A stretch of 19,500 nt of DNA from JBBPYA01 sp038200385 (lineage in GTDB: Bacteria; Actinomycetota; Actinomycetes; Mycobacteriales; Geodermatophilaceae): contig JBBPYA010000035.1 in the NCBI GenBank assembly GCA_038200385.1, positions 1 through 19,500 on the forward strand, written 5' to 3'. Position numbers and translations under genes: made by a program. Below, in pieces: positions 15,093 to 19,500 of this stretch (the stretch's first letter is position 1; every line of letters starts with the position of its first letter). Below the pieces are notes generated by a model, which made no database searches, had not been told where the DNA came from, and saw only the letters and a program-made list of their open reading frames with translations.

Positions 15093-15449
15093 TTACGCTG
15101 GGGTCACGGTAGGTGGGGGAACCCGACGCGACAACCAGGCCGCATCCTTCGTTGCCGATCCGTCACCCGCGCTCGGGCCGGGGACGGCCCCCGCAGTAGG
15201 TCTGGCCAACGGGTCGAAGATCGCGGCGAGGAAGTACGACCCCCCGGTCGTGACGATGTCGAGGTCACCGTCCTGATCCAGATCGGCGACGTTGACATCG
15301 CTGGCCGTCGCGCCCACCTTCGCGACCAGAATGTTGTCGGTGCTGCCGGGACGGCCCCCGATGACCGTGACGTATCCCGGCGCCGAAGCGTTCGAGAACG
15401 GCGCGTTGTCACCGATGTGCCCCGCCCCGCCGGTGACGAGCAGTCGCAG
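15093..15449 (-). pseudogene. RmlB N-terminus / FG-GAP C-terminus in-frame chimera (duplication junction)
   Basis: An open frame of 118 codons created by the tandem duplication. The first 13 codons (CTG 15449 on) read LRLLVTGGAGHIG, the RmlB cofactor-binding start with its ATG changed to CTG. At 15411-15413 the frame passes without a shift into the last FG-GAP repeat (PGYVTVIGGRPGSTDN, VNVADLDQDGDLDIV, FLAAIFDPLA). The normal FG-GAP stop (TGA) is AGA here (15201-15203), so the frame runs 36 more codons to a stop at 15093-15095. The rmlB-type -10 box TACCCT survives 6 nt before the CTG. CTG is a poor start for a leaderless mRNA, so this is probably untranslated debris; a shorter product from GTG 15317 is possible but has no good ribosome site that I can see. 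Confidence 0.75.
15106..15111 (-). promoter_or_regulatory. -10 box (TACCGT) of lipoprotein A
   Basis: TACCGT on the minus strand would start transcription near 15099, giving a leader of about 16 nt containing AAGGGGG before GTG 15083. The same arrangement, at identical spacing from the start codon, is kept in front of lipoprotein B. Confidence 0.45.
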
Positions 15450-15474
15450 GGCGCCAGGGTATCGGCGGCGCCGG

Positions 15475-16533
15475 TCAGCGCCCGTACGCCGCGAGTTGGA
15501 CCATGTGCTCGGGTCCCGGCCGCGCCAGGTCGGGGACGAGGACCAGCAGGTCCCTGTCCGGGGAGAACGAGGCGTTCTCCCCGTTCGTGGCCAGGATGAG
15601 ATGCCGGCCCACCAGAACCGGCCCCGAGTCGTCCAGACGCAGCAGGTGTTCGCCGTACGGGTCGGACAGCAGTAGTGCGTCGTCGGCGTCGATCCCGAGG
15701 GCGCTGAAGAAGTACGCCGAACCCCAGGAGTCCTCGACGCTGACCCCGGCGGCGCGGAGCAGGCCGGCCGAGGAGCCGACGTACCTGACGATCCCGTCCG
15801 GCCGCACGACGACCACGTCGTTCCGGCTGGACAGGTAGACCGCTCCGTCGGGGGCGATCGCCATCCCGGACGGCTGTTGAAGCAACACCTCGGTCGCCGG
15901 CCGCGGCAGTCCCTCGTCGCCGGCCGAGGCGATGTCGTCGGCCACCGCCGGCGGTACGACGTTGGCGATCCGGGTGACGGTGTCGTCCGGCGCCAGCCGC
16001 AAGACGTTGCTCTGGTCGGCCACGTACAGGCTGCCGTCCGCGCCGACCGCGGACAGCGGAGCGTAGTCGCGGACGTTCATCGGCACCGGTACGACCCGCC
16101 ACGTCCCGTCCGGCCGGTGGGCGATCACCCGGTCGTTCCGGCGGTCCCACAGGTAGTAGGTGCCGTCGGGCGCCCCCGAGAGCAGCGACGCAGCCGGGTC
16201 GACCTGCTGGCCGTCCAGCACGGGCAGCGCGACCGCCTCGAGATGGCCGGCGGCACCCAGCACCGCCAGCCTCGGCCGGATCGGCGTCTCGTCACCGGGG
16301 GACTCCACGGACACGTCATAGGAGACCAGCACGGTCCCGTCCGGCTGCGGGACCGCGCCGTAGATGCCGAACCGGTGGACGCCGCCGATCACGTCGTCGA
16401 CGGTGAACAGGGTGACCACCGCGCCCGGAGCGGCGTCGGGGACCGCGGCGGCATGCGGTGCCAGCCGGGCGCAGCCGGCAAGGGCGAGCGGCCCGGCCAA
16501 GACGACGACCGCCCACCACCGACTCGCCCGCAC
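15475..16533 (-). CDS. Beta-propeller lipoprotein, paralog B
   Basis: 352 residues from GTG 16533. The lipobox LALAGC sets the lipidated cysteine at residue 21, predicting export and membrane anchoring. Repeated DGT/DGS/DGA turns are seen: PQPDGTVLVSYD, GAPDGTYYLWDR, VGADGSLYVADQSNVLRL, IAPDGAVYLSSRNDVVVV and a later DDALLLSDPYGEHLLRL, as in NHL/SMP-30-like propellers. It is the duplicate of the gene at 14001-15083: the first residues, lipobox, VPDAAPG, TVDD and the C-terminal LAAYGR/LAALGR ends align, but the middle has diverged with several gaps. Promoter TACCGT and the AGGGGG ribosome site are conserved with paralog A. Downstream is the rmlB-derived remnant rather than a real rmlB. Ligand unknown. 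Confidence 0.83.
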   Translation of the reverse strand: MRASRWWAVVVLAGPLALAGCARLAPHAAAVPDAAPGAVVTLFTVDDVIGGVHRFGIYGAVPQPDGTVLVSYDVSVESPGDETPIRPRLAVLGAAGHLEAVALPVLDGQQVDPAASLLSGAPDGTYYLWDRRNDRVIAHRPDGTWRVVPVPMNVRDYAPLSAVGADGSLYVADQSNVLRLAPDDTVTRIANVVPPAVADDIASAGDEGLPRPATEVLLQQPSGMAIAPDGAVYLSSRNDVVVVRPDGIVRYVGSSAGLLRAAGVSVEDSWGSAYFFSALGIDADDALLLSDPYGEHLLRLDDSGPVLVGRHLILATNGENASFSPDRDLLVLVPDLARPGPEHMVQLAAYGR

Positions 16534-16555
16534 CGGACCCCCTCACGCTGCGGTC

Positions 16556-16561
16556 ACGGTA
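16556..16561 (-). promoter_or_regulatory. -10 box (TACCGT) of lipoprotein B
   Basis: TACCGT on the minus strand lies 22 nt before GTG 16533, exactly as in front of paralog A. A GAGGGGG ribosome site sits between. The stretch 16534-16693 up to the FG-GAP stop holds this promoter and no gene that I can support. Confidence 0.45.
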
Positions 16562-16693
16562 GGCGGGGGTGCTCGCGGCGACAACCCTCGGCAGCCCGTC
16601 GTTGCCGATTCGTCACACCGGTCGGACAGGTCACGGCACCACCGATCTGTCGAACGTGATCCGTTGGACCACCGCTGACGATGCTGTTGCGGG

Positions 16694-17875
16694 TCAGGCC
16701 AACGGGTCGAAGATCGCGGCGAGGAAGTCCTGCCCCCGGGTCGTGACGATGTCGAGGTCACCGTCCTGATCAAGATCGGCGACGTTGACATCGCTGGCCG
16801 TAGCGCCCACTTTCGCGACCACGATGTTGTCCGTGCTGCCGGGACGTCCCCCGATGACCGTGACGTATCCCGGCGCCGACCTGTCCGAGAACGGCACGTT
16901 GGCGCCGGTGCCGACCACGACATCGAGGTAGCCGTCGGCGTCGAAGTCGGCCGCGGTCACGCTCTGCACGTAGGGCAGGACCTCGTAGGTCCGGACCTCG
17001 CTGAACGTGGCCGGCCCGGTGCCCTGCAGGACGGCCAGCGTCGCGTTGTCCTGCGATGTGGGGCCGTTGCTGCCCACGATAAGGTCCATCACCCCGTCCT
17101 GGTTCAGGTCGCTCAGGTCGACGTCCTGGGGAGCGGGACGGGTCGGCACCTCAGCGCCGGAGGGGAACCCGCCGGTACCGTCGCCGTAGCGCAAGGACAC
17201 GCTGTTGGAGTCCTGGTTCGCGACCGCGAAGTCGAGGTGTCCGTCCCCGTTCACATCGGCCAGCTCCAGACCCAGGGGTCCCTGGCCTACCGGGACCGGC
17301 GCGGCAGCGGTGAAGCCCAACCCCGCTCCGCCCAGCAGCACGCTGACCACGTTGTCACCGTAAGACACCGAGATCAGGTCGAGGTCCCCGTCGCCGTTCA
17401 CATCGGCCGTCCTGAGCTTGTACGGGACCGGCCCGGCATAGGTTACTGGCATCCCCAGCCGACCGTCACCCAGGCCGCGCAGCACGACCACGCCGGAGGG
17501 ATCAGGGCCTGCCCTCGTCACCGCGAAGTCCAGGATCCCGTCGCCGTCGAAGTCGCCCACGACGCAGTCGGTCAGATACCCGCCCGGAGCCGGATGGGCG
17601 ACAATGCCCGGCGGGCCAAACAGCCCATCGCCCAAGCCGCGCATCAGGCTCACCCCGCCGCCGGCGGTCGGCCTGATGAGATCGACGATTCCGTCGTTGT
17701 CCATGTCCCCCACCGCCACCGACTGGCCTTTGAACACCGACGGCAGTAAAACCGGCTCAATCATGCGGGCGCCCTGCGCGGAGGCCGGCCCCGCCACGAC
17801 CACCAGCGAGACACCCACGCCCATCGCTGCGGTGATGAATCCGACCCAGGGCCGGGTCGATCTCGTCATAGCCAT
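16694..17875 (-). CDS. Secreted seven-repeat FG-GAP (VCBS-like) beta-propeller protein
   Basis: 393 residues from ATG 17875. Signal peptide residues 1-33, cleavage after GPASA. The mature part holds seven repeats, each with a calcium-type loop: DMDNDGIVD, DFDGDGILD, DVNGDGDLD, DVNGDGHLD, DLNQDGVMD, DFDADGYLD and DLDQDGDLD, spaced about 50 residues. Seven blades is the count of integrin-alpha-like FG-GAP propellers, so the chain is probably one complete propeller and nothing else: no enzyme domain, no anchor. A surface or wall adhesive or scaffold role is inferred. GGAGG lies 4 nt before ATG 17875 and 10 nt before ATG 17869, so either Met could be used. Its 3' end is part of the duplicated unit; the truncated second copy is at 15093-15449. 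Confidence 0.87.
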   Translation of the reverse strand: MAMTRSTRPWVGFITAAMGVGVSLVVVAGPASAQGARMIEPVLLPSVFKGQSVAVGDMDNDGIVDLIRPTAGGGVSLMRGLGDGLFGPPGIVAHPAPGGYLTDCVVGDFDGDGILDFAVTRAGPDPSGVVVLRGLGDGRLGMPVTYAGPVPYKLRTADVNGDGDLDLISVSYGDNVVSVLLGGAGLGFTAAAPVPVGQGPLGLELADVNGDGHLDFAVANQDSNSVSLRYGDGTGGFPSGAEVPTRPAPQDVDLSDLNQDGVMDLIVGSNGPTSQDNATLAVLQGTGPATFSEVRTYEVLPYVQSVTAADFDADGYLDVVVGTGANVPFSDRSAPGYVTVIGGRPGSTDNIVVAKVGATASDVNVADLDQDGDLDIVTTRGQDFLAAIFDPLA

Positions 17876-17888
17876 TTGTCCTCCACTG

Positions 17889-17950
17889 CGATCGGGTCCC
17901 GGCAGATCCGGTCACCGTAGCCCGGTCCCATCGCCGGTACGCCCCGATCG
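17889..17950. promoter_or_regulatory. Widely spaced inverted repeat between FG-GAP and LCP genes
   Basis: CGATCGGG (17889-17896) and its exact complement CCCGATCG (17943-17950) flank 46 bp in the 181-bp divergent gap. Each arm contains the palindrome CGATCG. A TACGGT box on the minus strand (17919-17914) between the arms could be the FG-GAP promoter. A paired operator is possible. A further short GGTGG/CCACC hairpin lies at 17984-17996. Confidence 0.3.
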
Positions 17951-18043
17951 AGTGGACCTGTTTCCGCGCATGTCGGACTAGTGGGTGGGCGCCACCACCC
18001 GTGCGGGGGCTGCGGGATCCCCCGGTCCAGCGGTGGACTGACC

Positions 18044-18049
18044 TACTGT
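18044..18049 (+). promoter_or_regulatory. -10 box (TACTGT) for leaderless LCP gene
   Basis: TACTGT ends 7 nt before GTG 18057, and there is no ribosome site between them. This is the same arrangement as in front of rmlB and the UPF0104 gene and predicts transcription starting at the GTG. Confidence 0.5.
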
Positions 18050-18056
18050 GGCCCCG

Positions 18057-19500
18057 GTGAATGCACGACCTCTGCCGCCGCGGTTAGACCCCCGCGGGCG
18101 ACCCTCGGCGCGGCGTACAGCCCGGCCCGCGACCTTGCTCCGCGTGGTCGCGGCGACGCTCTCGGTGCTGATCCTGGTGGCCTCCGGCTGGGTCTGGTAC
18201 CTGCGGGGCACCGCGGAGGCCAACCTGACCCGGACCGATGCGCTGCCCGCCGCGGGCAACACCGACGCACCGGGCGCCGACGGCGGCGCGACGAACATCC
18301 TGCTCGTCGGCAGCGACAGCCGCGCCGGGGCCAGCGCCGCGGACCTGAAGAACAAGCTGCGCACCCAGGATCCCGGGACGATGAACACCGACACGATGAT
18401 GGTGGTGCACATCCCCTCCGGCGGGGGGCGGGCCACCGTGGTGTCCTTCCCGCGGGACTCCTACGTCCAGATCCCGGGCTACGGCGAGCACAAGCTGAAC
18501 TCCGCGTACGCGCTGGGCTACAACGCCCTGGCCTCTGGCGCCAGCGTCACCAAGCGGCAGGCGGCCGGCGCCCAGTTGCTCGTGCAGTCCATCAGCAAGC
18601 TGGCCGGGATCCAGATCGACCACTACATGCAGGTCGACCTGCTCGGCTTCTACAACCTCACCGAGGTGGTCGGCGCGGTCCAGGTCAACCTGTGCCGCGC
18701 CGTGTCCGACCCGGACAGCGGTATCAACCTGCCGGCCGGCGTGCAGAAGATCAGCGGGGCCGATGCGCTGGCCTTCGTCCGTCAGCGCAAGGGCCTGCCC
18801 GGCGGCGACCTGGACCGGATCGTCCGCCAGCAGACCTTCATCGGGGGCGTGGTGCGCAACCTGCTCAGCGCCGGCGTACTGCTCAATCCACTCAAGCAAC
18901 GTGACCTCGTCCAGGCCGCCGCCCGGTCCCTGACCGTGGACGCCGACCTCAACCTGCTCGACCTGGCGCAGCGGCTGCAGTCCGTGGCCGCCGGCGACGT
19001 GGCCTTCCAGACCGTCCCGATCGCCAACCCCGACGGCAACATCAACGGCTCCAGCGTCGTACTGCTGCGGGACCCCGCGGCGATCGCCGCGTTCTTCGCC
19101 CGGCTGTCCGCCGCCCGGCCCGCGACGCCGGCGGACACCTCGACGGTCGCCCCGGGCACAGTCACCGTCGAGGTCTACAACGGCTCCGGGGTGGCCGGGA
19201 TCGCCGGGCGGGCCCAGTCGGCGCTGGTCGAGCTCGGGTACGGCGTCGGCACGGTGGGCAACGCCGACCGCAACGACTACGCCTCCTCCCAGATCCGGTA
19301 CGGGCCGGACCGCGCGGCACAGGCGCGCACCGTCGCCCTGGTGATCCCGGGCGCCGACCTCGTCGAGGACCCCGCCCTGACCGGGCGGGTGCAACTCGTC
19401 ATCGGTGCGAACTTCGCCGGCATCGGCACGCCGTCGGCCGGCAACTCCGCCGCGGGCTCGTCGGGCTCGTCGGGGGCGGCGGCTCCTGCCGGCAAGACCG
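18057..19500 (+). CDS. LytR-CpsA-Psr (LCP) family glycopolymer transferase with LytR_C domain (3' end outside window)
   Basis: 481 codons are visible from GTG 18057 and the frame stays open to the right edge. A basic cytoplasmic tail (1-26) and one membrane helix (LLRVVAATLSVLILVASGWVWYL, 27-49, interrupted listing) precede the LCP domain at about 80-265. Its hallmarks are LVGSDSR (83-89), NTDTMMVV (110-117), SFPRDSYV (130-137), and FVRQRKGLPGGDLDRIVRQQ (240-259), which carry the Arg/Asp residues that bind the polyprenyl pyrophosphate. A LytR_C domain follows (about 368-452, VTVEVYNGSGVAGIAGRAQ). The visible end is a Gly/Ser/Ala-rich tail. LCP enzymes link wall polymers such as teichoic acids or arabinogalactan from their lipid carrier to peptidoglycan. 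The start is set by the TACTGT box and the N-terminal topology. Confidence 0.92.
   Translation, partial: MNARPLPPRLDPRGRPSARRTARPATLLRVVAATLSVLILVASGWVWYLRGTAEANLTRTDALPAAGNTDAPGADGGATNILLVGSDSRAGASAADLKNKLRTQDPGTMNTDTMMVVHIPSGGGRATVVSFPRDSYVQIPGYGEHKLNSAYALGYNALASGASVTKRQAAGAQLLVQSISKLAGIQIDHYMQVDLLGFYNLTEVVGAVQVNLCRAVSDPDSGINLPAGVQKISGADALAFVRQRKGLPGGDLDRIVRQQTFIGGVVRNLLSAGVLLNPLKQRDLVQAAARSLTVDADLNLLDLAQRLQSVAAGDVAFQTVPIANPDGNINGSSVVLLRDPAAIAAFFARLSAARPATPADTSTVAPGTVTVEVYNGSGVAGIAGRAQSALVELGYGVGTVGNADRNDYASSQIRYGPDRAAQARTVALVIPGADLVEDPALTGRVQLVIGANFAGIGTPSAGNSAAGSSGSSGAAAPAGKT

Larger units (their letters stand above)
13938..15411. repeat. Tandem segmental duplication, left copy
   Basis: This unit runs from codon 13 of rmlB through the rmlB promoter, the first lipoprotein gene and its promoter, into a truncated FG-GAP 3' end. 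It is followed directly by a second copy of the same order. By hand alignment its edges match the right copy closely: 56 of 63 bases at 13938-14000 versus 15412-15474, and 189 of 206 bases at 15204-15409 versus 16697-16902. The lipoprotein genes between are much less alike. Confidence 0.85.
15412..16903. repeat. Tandem segmental duplication, right copy
   Basis: This copy begins with the rmlB 5' tip (codon 13 backward through the start and promoter), continues through lipoprotein B and its promoter, and ends inside the intact FG-GAP gene. It abuts the left copy with no spacer. It is about 18 bp longer overall. The gap between the lipoprotein start and the FG-GAP end is 43 bp longer than in the left copy. 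Confidence 0.85.

Noticed and set aside
12803..15599. Long forward open frames opposite rmlD, rmlB and the lipoprotein genes
   Set aside because: They lie over well-supported minus-strand genes and show only composition-driven sequence.
15104..16150. 348-codon minus-strand frame across the duplication junction
   Set aside because: It is another reading frame of lipoprotein B and of the junction, and is Arg-rich without domains. Its resemblance to frames at 13831-14391 and 16543-16923 only reflects the duplicated DNA.
13938..16903. Duplicated unit as an insertion sequence or composite transposon
   Set aside because: There is no transposase, no terminal inverted repeats and no target-site duplication. 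The edges fall inside ordinary genes.
17981..18904. 307-codon forward frame at the start of the LCP region
   Set aside because: It is out of frame with the LCP gene and Arg/Gly-rich. The real frame starts at GTG 18057 and has all LCP motifs; it simply does not end within the window.

Overview
The window is very GC-rich, with strongly GC-biased third codon positions, frequent GTG starts, TANNNT-type -10 boxes and families such as LytR-CpsA-Psr with LytR_C, SpoIID/LytB and secreted GDWNGDG-repeat proteins. This points to a high-GC actinomycete (Actinomycetota, possibly the Frankiales/Geodermatophilales/Sporichthya neighbourhood; the rank below phylum is a guess). No tRNA, rRNA, CRISPR array, transposase or phage gene was seen. 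The content is a cell-envelope / surface-glycan locus.

Layout: 1-98 is the tail of a forward gene. 143-2932 (-) is a large YfhO-type polytopic membrane protein, divergent from a secreted PKD-domain protein (2979-4385, +). That gene converges, with overlapping ends, on a 317-residue flippase-like membrane protein of the LPG-synthase-TM/UPF0104 family (4369-5322, -). Divergent from it is a two-gene unit: a GT4 glycosyltransferase (5363-6463) and a SAM methyltransferase (6481-7254). Next on the minus strand come a secreted M23-type peptidase with GDWNGDG repeats (7251-8540), a membrane-anchored GT2 polyprenyl-phosphate glycosyltransferase (8645-9631), and a secreted SpoIID/LytB amidase-like protein whose C-terminus carries the same kind of repeats (9798-11888). 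Then rmlD (12118-12984) and rmlB (13001-13975) supply dTDP-L-rhamnose steps. Two paralogous beta-propeller lipoproteins (14001-15083, 15475-16533) and a seven-repeat FG-GAP secreted protein (16694-17875) follow. A forward LCP ligase gene (18057 to beyond 19500) closes the window.

How they may work together (inference): rmlB/rmlD make the activated sugar, the GT4, GT2, YfhO and methyltransferase build or decorate a polyprenyl-linked glycan, the UPF0104 protein may move lipid across the membrane, and the LCP enzyme attaches the polymer to peptidoglycan. The M23 and SpoIID enzymes remodel the wall.

The most unusual structure is at 13938-16903. An approximately 1.48-kb segment, running from codon 13 of rmlB through a lipoprotein gene into the 3' part of the FG-GAP gene, is present twice in direct tandem. 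The junction has made an in-frame chimera of the RmlB N-terminus and the last FG-GAP repeat (15093-15449). The unit's edges are still about 90% identical, whereas the two lipoproteins have diverged heavily. A second recurrent signal is a TANNNT -10 box only 6-8 nt before the start codon of several genes, predicting leaderless transcripts.
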